Source: Akkermansia muciniphila (GTDB lineage: Bacteria; Verrucomicrobiota; Verrucomicrobiia; Limisphaerales; SIBE01). From it: a stretch of DNA of 39,301 nt. The stretch's first letter is position 1. Each line of letters opens with the position of its first letter. Of the stretch, positions 24,766-32,938 are shown one piece after another. The notes beneath the pieces are model-generated. The model ran no database searches. It was not told the DNA's origin and was given only the letters and a program-made list of their open reading frames with translations. A program made the translations under genes and the position numbers. The DNA lies in NCBI GenBank assembly GCA_945861765.1, contig CAMAWP010000023.1, positions 1 through 39,301 of the forward strand, given 5' to 3'.

Positions 24766-26808
24766 TCACTTGATGTATGGCTCGTACTCCGGCACCGCTT
24801 TCTTTAGCATGAGCTTCAATTGATTCGACTCTGCCACGTTTAACGCGTCGGAGAGTTGGTTCAAATGGGCGCGCACTTCTTTCAAAGGCAACGGAGCGCA
24901 GATGAAGCGCATGATCTTGGGGTGATTCGTGGGCGTGATATTCTCTCCTTTATGACTTAACTCCTCGAAGAGCTTCTCGCCTGGACGCAAACCGGTGAAC
25001 ACGATTTCGATGTCTTCGTCCGGCAAAAGGCCGCTTAGTTCGATCAACTGTCGCGCCAGGTCAACAATCTTGACCGGTTTACCCATGTCCAAGACGAAGA
25101 TTTCACCACCGGAACCTTGTGCGGCGCTTTGCAGAACCAACCCGGCGGCCTCGGGTATGGTCATGAAATACCGAGTGACGTCGGGGTGCGTCACCTTGAC
25201 AGGACCACCGGCGGCGATCTGTTTGTTGAAAATAGGAATGACGCTACCGGAAGAACCTAGGACATTGCCGAAGCGGACGGCGATGAATTTCGTGCGGGAG
25301 GCACTAGAGGATCCAGGACGAAGGACAGCGGAGAGGCCGGAAGCGTTGGCAGCGGCTGCAATGGCCCCCCTCTCCCCATCGGAAGGGTGAGCGGAAATGC
25401 TGGCATGAAGCGCCTGGATAAAGATTTCGGCAAGACGCTTCGTGGCACCCATCACGTTTGTCGGATTAATCGCTTTGTCAGTGGAAACAAACACGAAGCG
25501 ATCGACTCCAAATTCGAGAGCCAATTCAGCAAGGTTCGCTGTGCCCAGGGTGTTGTTCCGGATCGCCTCGCTCGGCTGGCTCTCCATCATAGGCACATGC
25601 TTGTGCGCCGCCGCATGAAAAATGACTTCTGGAGCGAAACTTCGAAAGAGCGAACGGACTCGAACGGTGTCCCTGATATCAGCGACGATAGGATGCACAA
25701 TTTCGCCGTGACCCGACTCGATCAATTCCTGCTCGATCGGGAACGCCTGCACTTCGGATTGGTCCACGAGAAGCAATTTCTGCGGACCAAATGTGGCGAT
25801 CTGACGGCAGAGCTCGCTCCCGATACTTCCGCCCGCGCCGGTGACCATGACGACACGACCCTTGAGAATTTCACGGATGTTTTCAGTTTCCAATTCGACA
25901 GAATGCCGACCCAGTAAATCCTGAATCTGGACGGACCGCAATTGTGTCACCTTGACTTGACCTGTCGCAAGCTGATCCAGCGAGGGAACCGTTTCGAAAT
26001 CAAGCCGGGCGCGCTGAAGAATTTTGACAATTTCTCCAATTCGTTTAGCGGGTGCCTTCGGCATGGCAATGACCACTTCTTCGAGAGCTAGATTTAGCTT
26101 TTGATCCACGAGGGTTTCAGGAGCGCCAATCACGGGAATGTCATGAATGCGGGAGCGCCATTTGGTTGCGTCGTCATCGAAAAACGCGACGGGATTCATA
26201 CCAAGCCCTCGCTTTGCCAACAGCTCACGCGCTAGACTTGCTCCCACATCGCCGGCACCGATAATACCGACTCGACGCGCCTGATGCGCCGGACGGCTCT
26301 GAGGCGCCAAATAGCGTTCGCGGAGCATACGAAATCCGAGGCGAACAAGGACCAATCCACTGAACGAGAAGAAGAAATCGAGCAGGATGATTCCTCGCGG
26401 TACTGAATACAATTCCGGGAAATTGTATCTGACCGAAAGCAGAAGCAACGAGCTAGTCGCCGAGGCATAGAAAAGTCGTCGGAGATCTGGTAAGCTGAAA
26501 TAGCTGAGAAGCCCCGAAAATTGGCCATAAAAATAGAGAACAAGCAACTTCAGCGGCAGTTCCCTGGTCCAAAGCATTTGCCAGGAGGTTCGGTTCTCGG
26601 GTGGAACGTTGAAGTCGAACCGAAGCTGACAAGCCAGCCATTCACTGATGCTCAAAACTGCAGCGTACAAGATCAAGAGCACGCATGTCCGCGCTCCTAT
26701 CGACCATCGTAACTGGCTCAACTTCACTTGATCTAGATAGCAGGATAGTTTCCAAGGACAATGAATAAAAAACCCACCAGTTTCCTGCGGCCGTTCGGCG
26801 GCGGACAT
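24766..26808 (-). CDS. Membrane nucleotide-sugar 4,6-dehydratase (PglF/WbpM/CapD type)
   Basis: A 680-residue inner-membrane enzyme for polysaccharide or glycan precursor synthesis. Hydrophobic segments lie at about 41-60, 86-104, 116-128 and 138-156. A first Rossmann domain begins GIIGAGDVGAS at about 181. The catalytic SDR domain has VTGAGGSIGSE at about 322-332, HAAAHKHVPMMES at about 398-410 and TDKAINPTNVMGATKR at about 443-458, where Met replaces the usual catalytic Tyr, as is known for UDP-GlcNAc 4,6-dehydratases of this family. Later come RFGNVLGSSGSV and GLRPGEKLFEEL. Residues about 470-505, between the helix after the MGATK motif and the VRFGNVLG strand, are extra compared with the family and look repeat-derived. 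No glycosyltransferases are adjacent. Confidence 0.92.
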   Translation of the reverse strand: MSAAERPQETGGFFIHCPWKLSCYLDQVKLSQLRWSIGARTCVLLILYAAVLSISEWLACQLRFDFNVPPENRTSWQMLWTRELPLKLLVLYFYGQFSGLLSYFSLPDLRRLFYASATSSLLLLSVRYNFPELYSVPRGIILLDFFFSFSGLVLVRLGFRMLRERYLAPQSRPAHQARRVGIIGAGDVGASLARELLAKRGLGMNPVAFFDDDATKWRSRIHDIPVIGAPETLVDQKLNLALEEVVIAMPKAPAKRIGEIVKILQRARLDFETVPSLDQLATGQVKVTQLRSVQIQDLLGRHSVELETENIREILKGRVVMVTGAGGSIGSELCRQIATFGPQKLLLVDQSEVQAFPIEQELIESGHGEIVHPIVADIRDTVRVRSLFRSFAPEVIFHAAAHKHVPMMESQPSEAIRNNTLGTANLAELALEFGVDRFVFVSTDKAINPTNVMGATKRLAEIFIQALHASISAHPSDGERGAIAAAANASGLSAVLRPGSSSASRTKFIAVRFGNVLGSSGSVIPIFNKQIAAGGPVKVTHPDVTRYFMTIPEAAGLVLQSAAQGSGGEIFVLDMGKPVKIVDLARQLIELSGLLPDEDIEIVFTGLRPGEKLFEELSHKGENITPTNHPKIMRFICAPLPLKEVRAHLNQLSDALNVAESNQLKLMLKKAVPEYEPYIK
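25294..25401 (-). other. In-frame insertion, probably repeat-derived, inside the dehydratase gene
   Basis: This stretch encodes about 36 residues, rich in Ala, Ser and Gly, that family members normally lack: they go almost directly from the helix after MGATKR to a short loop and then F-x-AVRFGNVLG. Its DNA contains 'cacccttccgatggggagagg', similar to the 'ccatccgatggaagagagggtga' element near 370-390. The frame is preserved on both sides and all catalytic motifs remain. Insertion boundaries are my estimate from the family pattern. Confidence 0.6.
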
Positions 26809-26889
26809 GGCGAGGGCGGAAGCGAGCGGCCGGGGGCCACTTTCACCAGGTGATCGTTCGAGATAAATTCAGACTTGCTCAACACTCGT

Positions 26890-27906
26890 TTACTCTAGAC
26901 CCAGGTAGCGATTCCGACCCTGAACCAAAGCCTGCATCTTGCGGTCGGCGACACTCCGCTTCAGCATCCAAAATCCGCAATCAGGATTCACGTAACGAAT
27001 GCGTCCCTCGCCGAGGACCTTCTCCGCTTGCTCAATGCGGCGGGCAACTTCGTCAGCGGTTTCCACCACCGTCGTCTTGATATCGACCACGCCGACGCCA
27101 ATTCGGATCCTCGGATCCAGATCGCGCAACGCAGAAATCTCTCCCGGATCGCGCCGAGCCATCTCTAAGACGACATGATCCAGGTGGAGCTGATTCATGA
27201 AACGGACGAGTTGTTGCCAACTCCCCTTTTGAATCGTTTGGCCGCCATAATTCCCAAAGCAGAGATGCATACCCTTTTCGCCGCGAATTGAATCCAGCAG
27301 ACAATTAATGGCGGGGACTGCCCAGACAGCATCTTGCGGTGCTCCCGTGATATTGGCTTCGTCGATCTGAATGACATCCGCATCGATCTTCGCGACCTGC
27401 TCGGCCAGCACCTCAGCCAAAGCAAAAGCTAATTTGCCCGGATCCTTGTAATGACGGTCCAAAAGCGTTCGACTCAGCATGTGCGGTCCGGTCAAAGTAA
27501 ATTTTATCAGCGAACGAGTCAGCGAACGTGCTCGCTGAAAGTCGCTCACCAGGTCGAGCACGCCCGCTGACAGGGTGCCTTCGACGACACCCGCGGGCTT
27601 GCTGCGAAATTTCATTCCCGCAAGCGTCAAAAACTCCTCCACGTCTGCCCGGCCAATCCGCGTGCGGACGCCGGCCAGAGGCCGAACGAAATAGTCGATC
27701 ATGCCATTGGTGTCGGGATGATTAATGTCAAACCGGTAAAGCTCTCCATCGGCGACCACATCGATGCCCGCCAATTCTTGAATTTTAAAGACAACGCCCG
27801 TGGCATCGGTTAACGCCTGTTCGCTCGGAAGCGCCATCAGCCACTCTGGTACGGGATAACTTCCCACCACCGTCGTCAGAATTCGCGGAGTCAAGGTCGG
27901 TGTCAT
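26890..27906 (-). CDS. Stand-alone MetE catalytic domain (core-MetE-like methyltransferase)
   Basis: A 338-residue protein corresponding to only the C-terminal catalytic half of cobalamin-independent methionine synthase (full MetE is about 750 aa). The zinc ligands of the family are all visible: His214 and Cys216 in MHLCFGNY, Glu248 in VVLEMARRD and Cys310 in NPDCGFW. The N-terminal VGSYPVP and QIDEANITG motifs also fit. Such short forms are described as core-MetE enzymes; in some the methyl donor is a methylated corrinoid protein rather than methyl-tetrahydrofolate, and others are of unknown function. I see no folate-specific N-terminal domain and no corrinoid protein gene nearby. It is followed, convergently oriented or not, by no obvious operon partner. 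Confidence 0.85.
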   Translation of the reverse strand: MTPTLTPRILTTVVGSYPVPEWLMALPSEQALTDATGVVFKIQELAGIDVVADGELYRFDINHPDTNGMIDYFVRPLAGVRTRIGRADVEEFLTLAGMKFRSKPAGVVEGTLSAGVLDLVSDFQRARSLTRSLIKFTLTGPHMLSRTLLDRHYKDPGKLAFALAEVLAEQVAKIDADVIQIDEANITGAPQDAVWAVPAINCLLDSIRGEKGMHLCFGNYGGQTIQKGSWQQLVRFMNQLHLDHVVLEMARRDPGEISALRDLDPRIRIGVGVVDIKTTVVETADEVARRIEQAEKVLGEGRIRYVNPDCGFWMLKRSVADRKMQALVQGRNRYLGLE

Positions 27907-28133
27907 TTCATTGCCTTTGGTTGTTCAGAATTACGGAGCACGAACGGTCACTTCGAAGCGACGCGGTCTCCGACCGGAAATGCGGTGCCATCCGTCTTTT
28001 CTTTGACCGGAACTCCGCCAAGCTTATAGAGGGAGTCGGGAGTTTTGTCACGCCTCACCAACTGCTCAACAGGTATTCTGCGAAGAACTAAAGAGCAATT
28101 TACACTTAAGCATAATTTGGGTATGGGTAAGAT

Positions 28134-28358
28134 ATGAAACCGGCAACCATTCGAGATCTCCGGGATCAAACACCGTTTCGTCCTTTTGAAATTCATCTGA
28201 CGGATGGCCGTTCGGTGACTGTCGTCACGTCAGATCATATTATGATTTCACCTACCAACCAGGAATTTGCCCTTTATGATTCAGACGGGACCCTGAATGT
28301 GGTGGATGCTTCCCAAATCACTAGCATAACGCGAAGAACCAAAAAGAAAGCAGCGTGA
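28134..28358 (+). CDS. Small conserved hypothetical protein (74 aa)
   Basis: A 74-residue cytoplasmic protein with a good ribosome site (gggtaag) 3 bases before the ATG region. The sequence TPFRPFEIHLTDGRSVTV followed by SDHIMISPTNQEF and a short strand with VVDASQITSI is a pattern I recognise from many small unnamed proteins in Verrucomicrobia and Planctomycetes: a compact beta-barrel-like fold with 'PFRPF.I.L.DGR' at its start. No function is known to me. The C-terminus is basic (RRTKKKAA). It is 190 bases upstream of the oxidoreductase and divergent from the MetE-like gene. Confidence 0.7.
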   Translation: MKPATIRDLRDQTPFRPFEIHLTDGRSVTVVTSDHIMISPTNQEFALYDSDGTLNVVDASQITSITRRTKKKAA

Positions 28359-28548
28359 TAATTTTGGTAAATCCTTGGTGTTGACGGAACAAGTTATCCC
28401 ACGCCCAAATCCTGGAAACAGGTCGAGTTGCCGGTAAATGGGTCACCCATTACGAACGACGTTGTCACGGAGTGCAATGGCAGGCCGTTTCGCCTGTTGC
28501 AATCGCCGGCCTTCCTGTCGCAGGATACGTCAACTGAAAAAAAATAGT

Positions 28549-29655
28549 ATGACAGGTGACACAAAACTTCGCTGGGGAATTCTAGGCACGGCCCAAATCG
28601 CTCGAAAAAACTGGAAGGCAATCTGCAATAGCGGCAACTCGACCATCACCGCCGTGGCCAGCCGCGACATCGAACGCAGCCGCCAATTTATCGCCGAATG
28701 CCAGGCTGGTGCCCGACTGGAAGTCGAGCCCAAGGCGTTGGGTAGCTATGAGCAATTGCTCGCTTCCAAAGATGTGGACGCCGTTTACATCCCCTTACCA
28801 ACCGGCCTTCGAAAGGAATGGGTCATTCGTGCCGCTGAGGCCGGGAAACATGTCCTTTGCGAAAAGCCGTGCGCGATCAGTTTCGCCGAAGCGCAGGGGA
28901 TGATGGAAGCTTGCCAACGTCATCGCGTGCAGTTCATGGACGGAGTGATGTTCATGCATAGTCGGCGGCTCGACCGCATCCGGGAAGTGCTCCATGACGG
29001 CATCAGTGTGGGCGAGATTAAACGACTTTCATCTGCATTCAGCTTTCGCGGCGCGGAAGAGTTTTTCGATGGGAACATCCGCATGAACAGTACGCTCGAA
29101 CCACTCGGCTGCCTTGGTGATTTGGGCTGGTACTGCGTTCGTTTCGCGCTGTGGATGATGAACTGGACCCTTCCGCGCCAGGTGACCGGCCGGATGCTTT
29201 CTCAATTTGGGCGGAAGGACAGTCCTGCCCCGGTGCCGACGGAGTTTTCCGCTGAACTGCTGTTCGATGGCGGCGTGTCTGTCGGCTTTTACTGCTCATT
29301 TCTCACAGACCTTCAGCAATGGGTAAACGTCAGCGGAACCAAAGGGAACATCCAGGTCTCGGACTTTGTTCTTCCTTTTTTTGGTAGCGAACTTGCCCTT
29401 GAACTTCGCAATCCGATGTTTCGTGTCAGCGGCTGCGACTTTAGTATGGAAGAGCACCGACAGCGGTTGGCGGTGGCAGAGTATAGCAACGGCCATGCGA
29501 CTTCCCAGGAAACCAATCTCGTCCGCAACTTTGCCGCTCAGGTTCAAAGCGGGCATCTCAACAACCTCTGGCCAGAGATGGCTCTGAAAACTCAACGGGT
29601 CGTGAACGCCTGCTTTGATTCCGCTCGTGCTGGCACTCCGATGGATCTCCGCTGA
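28549..29655 (+). CDS. Gfo/Idh/MocA-family oxidoreductase
   Basis: A 368-residue NAD(P)-dependent dehydrogenase from the ATG at 28549; the open frame upstream is low quality. The Rossmann domain starts LRWGILGTAQIARKN, with the family EKP motif in HVLCEKPCAIS at about residue 108. The C-terminal alpha/beta domain includes FMDGVMFMHSRRLDRIREVL and GCLGDLGWYCVRFALW, typical of the branch acting on sugars such as xylose, dihydrodiol or glucose-fructose. Substrate unknown. No signal peptide is seen. The next gene is a convergent Tat-exported sugar isomerase-like protein, so the two are not cotranscribed but may belong to the same sugar metabolism. Confidence 0.88.
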   Translation: MTGDTKLRWGILGTAQIARKNWKAICNSGNSTITAVASRDIERSRQFIAECQAGARLEVEPKALGSYEQLLASKDVDAVYIPLPTGLRKEWVIRAAEAGKHVLCEKPCAISFAEAQGMMEACQRHRVQFMDGVMFMHSRRLDRIREVLHDGISVGEIKRLSSAFSFRGAEEFFDGNIRMNSTLEPLGCLGDLGWYCVRFALWMMNWTLPRQVTGRMLSQFGRKDSPAPVPTEFSAELLFDGGVSVGFYCSFLTDLQQWVNVSGTKGNIQVSDFVLPFFGSELALELRNPMFRVSGCDFSMEEHRQRLAVAEYSNGHATSQETNLVRNFAAQVQSGHLNNLWPEMALKTQRVVNACFDSARAGTPMDLR

Positions 29656-29770
29656 CACTCCCATTGGAAGCGGAGCACATCCCAAAGAGGCTTCCGAGTG
29701 GGGGCCAAAACCCAAGGGAGTTGCCCGCAGCAGCTTTCCTTGTAAGCGACACTCTTGCCAACAAAGTGTC

Positions 29771-30652
29771 TCAGATGGAGGCGATCACTCTTTCAAGGAA
29801 CTGCAGGTTGGCCCGCGCGTTGGCAGTCGTCTCCTCAGCGGTTGCGCCGACCTTAACGCCTTCCACCATGATCGGACCGTTGAAGCCAATGGATTTCAAC
29901 TTCGCGAACACCGCTTTGAAATCGACCTTGCCGGTGCCGAACTGCGACATCACCTCGCCCTTTGGCGCCGGACAATCCTTCGCGCAAAAGCCAGTTACGT
30001 ACCGAGCGATCGGATCGAGCTCGGCGAGAGGGTCCTTGCCCGTGTAGTAAATGATATTTCCGGCGTCGTACCAGATTTTGAAGTTCGAGTGCCCTACTTT
30101 TTCCAAACAACGCAAGATCTCCTCCGAAGCGCCGCTACCGCCGCCGTGCGGCTTGAGAACGATATGCAAGCCGTGCTTCTCCGCTTGAACCGAAGCGTCG
30201 GCCATGAGGCAATAGAAATTCTCGTAATGCACCGACTTGTCCACGCCGAAGGTGAGCATGAACTGCAGTTCCAGACGCGCAGCGTTTTCAATTTGTTTGC
30301 GCAAGTCCGCGATATTTTCCTCCAGCGCGGCCTCTGGTGTGAAGCGAATGCTTGTCAGGTTCACCGCAAGCCCACGCTGCGCGATCCGCTTCTTCAGGCC
30401 ATCGATATACGCTGGTGTTGCTGCGGAGGAGGTGAACGCTTCGCCGCGCTGCCCCGTTAGCAGGCCGGTGAGCTTGTAGCCGGCAGCCTGGATTCCGTCG
30501 AGAGTCTCGTCGTAGCTCCACTTGGACCATGGACGGTTGAAACAGCCAATCGGCCAGTTCGTTTTTTCGGCGGCGAGGACGAGGGTCGTTCGCGAGCCAG
30601 CCAACGAAGCCACGCCAACGGTTGCAGTTTGGATGAAAGTTCGGCGGTTCAT
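29771..30652 (-). CDS. Tat-exported sugar isomerase/epimerase (xylose isomerase-like TIM barrel)
   Basis: A 293-residue protein from the ATG at 30652, chosen because MNRRTFIQTATVGVASLAGS is a twin-arginine signal. The mature TIM barrel (AP endonuclease family 2 fold) has RGEAFTSSAATP, KPHGGGSGASEEI with a likely metal ligand, WYDAGNIIYYTG (Asp), FCAKDCP and VEGVK with the closing Glu. Members isomerise or epimerise sugars and sugar acids with a divalent metal; exported versions are abundant in Verrucomicrobia and Planctomycetes and are often linked to polysaccharide breakdown. Substrate cannot be read from the sequence. It is preceded by 275 bases without a recognised gene. Confidence 0.85.
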   Translation of the reverse strand: MNRRTFIQTATVGVASLAGSRTTLVLAAEKTNWPIGCFNRPWSKWSYDETLDGIQAAGYKLTGLLTGQRGEAFTSSAATPAYIDGLKKRIAQRGLAVNLTSIRFTPEAALEENIADLRKQIENAARLELQFMLTFGVDKSVHYENFYCLMADASVQAEKHGLHIVLKPHGGGSGASEEILRCLEKVGHSNFKIWYDAGNIIYYTGKDPLAELDPIARYVTGFCAKDCPAPKGEVMSQFGTGKVDFKAVFAKLKSIGFNGPIMVEGVKVGATAEETTANARANLQFLERVIASI

Positions 30653-30927
30653 GGACCGAAATTGTGTTCTTTCCCCTGGCCCTTGGCAAGTTTGCACTCG
30701 AAAAGGCCAGCAATTCTTCCAATGAACCTCCCTGCAATTTCGCCGCAACGGGTTGTAAACATCGCCTCTTGGCGTGTGACCTCGGTTACGGCAACGCGGT
30801 TCATCGGCCCTGCTACGCGCTTGGTTTGCTCATTTTGGGGCGAATCGAGTCCATGCCGGACGGTCCATGGCCGGAACCCAATACATCGAGGCCTGCGGAC
30901 GCGCGTGAAATGTCCAGACCAGGCGGG

Positions 30928-31527
30928 TCAGCGTTGACCGTACAGCTTGCGCAACGAACTCACGCCGTAGCTCCTTATGATCCCTTGCGGAGATTTCACG
31001 CTGAGCGATTGATTTGCAATATCGATGACGACTCCCGTATATCCTGCGATTTCAACCAACTCTCCGTACGCGCAGTCCGGAAAGTTAAAACGATTGGCCA
31101 ACTCAGTTATTGGCTTGGGCGATCGGTCGAAATTCGGTTCCGTGATAACCTCTTTCTTGGAAGGAGCCTCCGGCGGTTTCTCTTTCCTTTCGAAAGGAAC
31201 CAGAGGTTGCGACATTCTGCTCATTTCATCCGCTTCCGGCTCCGGACGAGGACTGTAAAGCCTTCGCAGCACGTGAAAATTAAAGCTCCTGGTGGTGCTT
31301 TCCGGGGACGTTACCCTGATCGATTGACTTGTAATTTCGATGATGACGCCGGTATATCCGCCAATATCGACGAACTCCCCGTGAGAGCATTGGGGAAAGT
31401 CGGGACGAGCCACAAACTCGGAGATGGGTCTTGAGGGCCGATCGAAATTCGGTTCGGTAATCACAGATCGTTTTCCAGAAGCTTCTGGCAGATCTCGGCT
31501 AGGGTTGGGTGCTGTAGGTAATTCCAT
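30928..31527 (-). CDS. Unknown protein made of two copies of a 70-residue domain
   Basis: From the ATG at 31527 it is 199 residues; a GTG at 31677 would add 50 residues, including ...RSLSTTYRKILEIQVAILL, and cannot be excluded. The protein is essentially a tandem duplication: VITEPNFDR...LRRLY and VITEPNFDR...LRKLY are each exactly 70 residues, align without gaps and share 38 identities by my count. Each copy contains a Cys in FP-x-C and a core HGEFVDIGGYTGVIIEI / YGELVEIAGYTGVVIDI that looks like a small KOW- or SH3-type barrel, followed by S-V-x-SP and RS. A Pro/Glu-rich linker of about 35 residues separates them. No function known; cytoplasmic by absence of a signal. It stands alone. Confidence 0.65.
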   Translation of the reverse strand: MELPTAPNPSRDLPEASGKRSVITEPNFDRPSRPISEFVARPDFPQCSHGEFVDIGGYTGVIIEITSQSIRVTSPESTTRSFNFHVLRRLYSPRPEPEADEMSRMSQPLVPFERKEKPPEAPSKKEVITEPNFDRSPKPITELANRFNFPDCAYGELVEIAGYTGVVIDIANQSLSVKSPQGIIRSYGVSSLRKLYGQR

Positions 31528-31802
31528 TCGCCGTAGAATTTCGCTTGAATCGAGCAGGATGGCTACTTGAATTTCTAAAATCTTGCGATAGGTCGTGGAA
31601 AGGCTTCTGATGCAGCAGCCGCAGGCTGCCAGATAACCGTTATTTGTTTTGCGAGACGTTACAGCTCGAGGCTTCACACTGTCGTGTCTTCAAGATGTCA
31701 TGGAAACATAAAATTGGAGCCCCCTGCTTCTCACCCGAGTATTTGCGATGAACCAGCTCTCACTCGACATTTCAAATATTTGATCGGACATTCGGGCGTT
31801 AT

Positions 31803-32609
31803 ATGGACGATGCCCCCCAACACAACCGCCGCGCCTGGGATGATCGAGTTCGTCAAAAGAAATGGTACATCGACACAGCCGTCGAGCCAGACTTCCAAAA
31901 CCCACTCGCGGTCGTTGACCAATGCGGCTGGCTCGGAGGCGACGTCACAGGCCAGCGCCTACTCTGCTTGGCCGCCGGTGGCGGGCGGCACAGCGTGCTC
32001 TTTGCCACGGCAGGCGCCAAAGTTACGGTGGTCGATCTCAGCCCGAAAATGCTCGATCTGGACCGGAAGTTGGCGGCCGAACGGAAACTGAATATCCAGA
32101 TCGTGGAGAGTTCGATGGATGATTTATCGATGTTTCCGGAAGCGAGTTTCGACATTGTTGTTCAGCCGGTGAGCACCTGCTACATCCCAGACATTTTGGC
32201 CGTGTATCGGGAAGTGGCCCGTGTCACCGCGGCGGGCGGGCTTTACATCAGCCAGCATAAGCAACCGGTGAACTTGCAAGCTGACCTGATCTGTTCTGCT
32301 CGCGGCTACGCACTGAAGGAGCCGTATTACCGAACCGGGCCGCTGCCGCCGGGAGTTGATGGAAGCTGGAATCGTGAATTTGGAACCCTGGAGTTTCTGC
32401 ATCGGTGGGATCAACTGCTCGGCGGATTGTGCCACAGCGGATTTGTGATCGAAGATGTCGCCGAACCCCGTCACTCGAATGCGCAAGCTGAGGCGGGAAG
32501 CTTCGGTCACCGCTGCTGCTTCGCGCCTCCTTATATCAAGCTCAAAGCCCGTCGGAAGCTCCGAGAGACCGAGCGCACCTCCGCCAGGAAACTGTGGACG
32601 CCGACCTGA
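31803..32609 (+). CDS. Class I SAM-dependent methyltransferase
   Basis: A 268-residue methyltransferase. The AdoMet motif I is LLCLAAGGGRHS at about residues 53-64, where most enzymes have D-x-G-x-G; motif II ends VVDLSPKMLDLDR and the following acidic loop is SSMDDLSMF, with SFDIVVQPVSTCYI as motif IV. The C-terminal half includes the HRWDQLLGGLCHSGF element seen in small-molecule or ubiquinone-type methyltransferases. Substrate unknown. It is convergent with the slyX-like gene, separated by 29 bases. Confidence 0.85.
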   Translation: MDDAPQHNRRAWDDRVRQKKWYIDTAVEPDFQNPLAVVDQCGWLGGDVTGQRLLCLAAGGGRHSVLFATAGAKVTVVDLSPKMLDLDRKLAAERKLNIQIVESSMDDLSMFPEASFDIVVQPVSTCYIPDILAVYREVARVTAAGGLYISQHKQPVNLQADLICSARGYALKEPYYRTGPLPPGVDGSWNREFGTLEFLHRWDQLLGGLCHSGFVIEDVAEPRHSNAQAEAGSFGHRCCFAPPYIKLKARRKLRETERTSARKLWTPT

Positions 32610-32638
32610 ATGCCTCGCGTTCGCACGCCGGACAAACT

Positions 32639-32851
32639 CTACTGATAATGCGGCGGCTTGGAATTCGTGCTTCTGACCCGATCCAACTCGATACCGTCCA
32701 AAGCCTGCGAGATTTGATGTTGCAGGGCTTGCAATTTTGCTAAGGACCGCCCCTGCTCCACCACAACTTTATTTAATTGGTCATACTGATGTTCGAGATG
32801 CGCCAGTGCTGCCTCGATTCTTGCGAGCTGGTCGATCGTTGCGTTGTCCAT
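32639..32851 (-). CDS. slyX: SlyX-like coiled-coil protein
   Basis: A 70-residue protein from the ATG at 32851; a TTG two codons earlier is less likely. It is almost wholly a charged coiled coil (IDQLARIEAALAHLEHQYDQLNKVV...) and ends KPPHYQ, close to the PPHY tail that marks the SlyX family. SlyX is a small cytoplasmic protein of unclear role. It is the last of four minus-strand genes (Sua5, TPR, AlkA-like, SlyX) with gaps of 66, 21 and 87 bases. Confidence 0.75.
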   Translation of the reverse strand: MDNATIDQLARIEAALAHLEHQYDQLNKVVVEQGRSLAKLQALQHQISQALDGIELDRVRSTNSKPPHYQ

Positions 32852-32938
32852 GTCCAAACATAACCATCAAAGATCGTCCGATGCGAGCTGATAGGCGCAG
32901 CGACGGACTCGGCGGAACCGCAATAACCTATTCCAATC

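Noticed and set aside
27948-28196. 82-codon minus-strand open frame upstream of the MetE-like gene, ending LGGVPVKEKTDGTAFPVGDRVASK-like sequence
   Set aside because: The last 40 residues look protein-like and could be a gene remnant, but the first half overlaps the start of the 74-aa gene antisense and no complete domain is seen. Not strong enough to annotate as a pseudogene.
30664-31434. 256-codon plus-strand open frame
   Set aside because: It runs antisense through the duplicated-domain gene, whose two copies conserve protein sequence in the minus frame; the plus frame has no recognisable domain.
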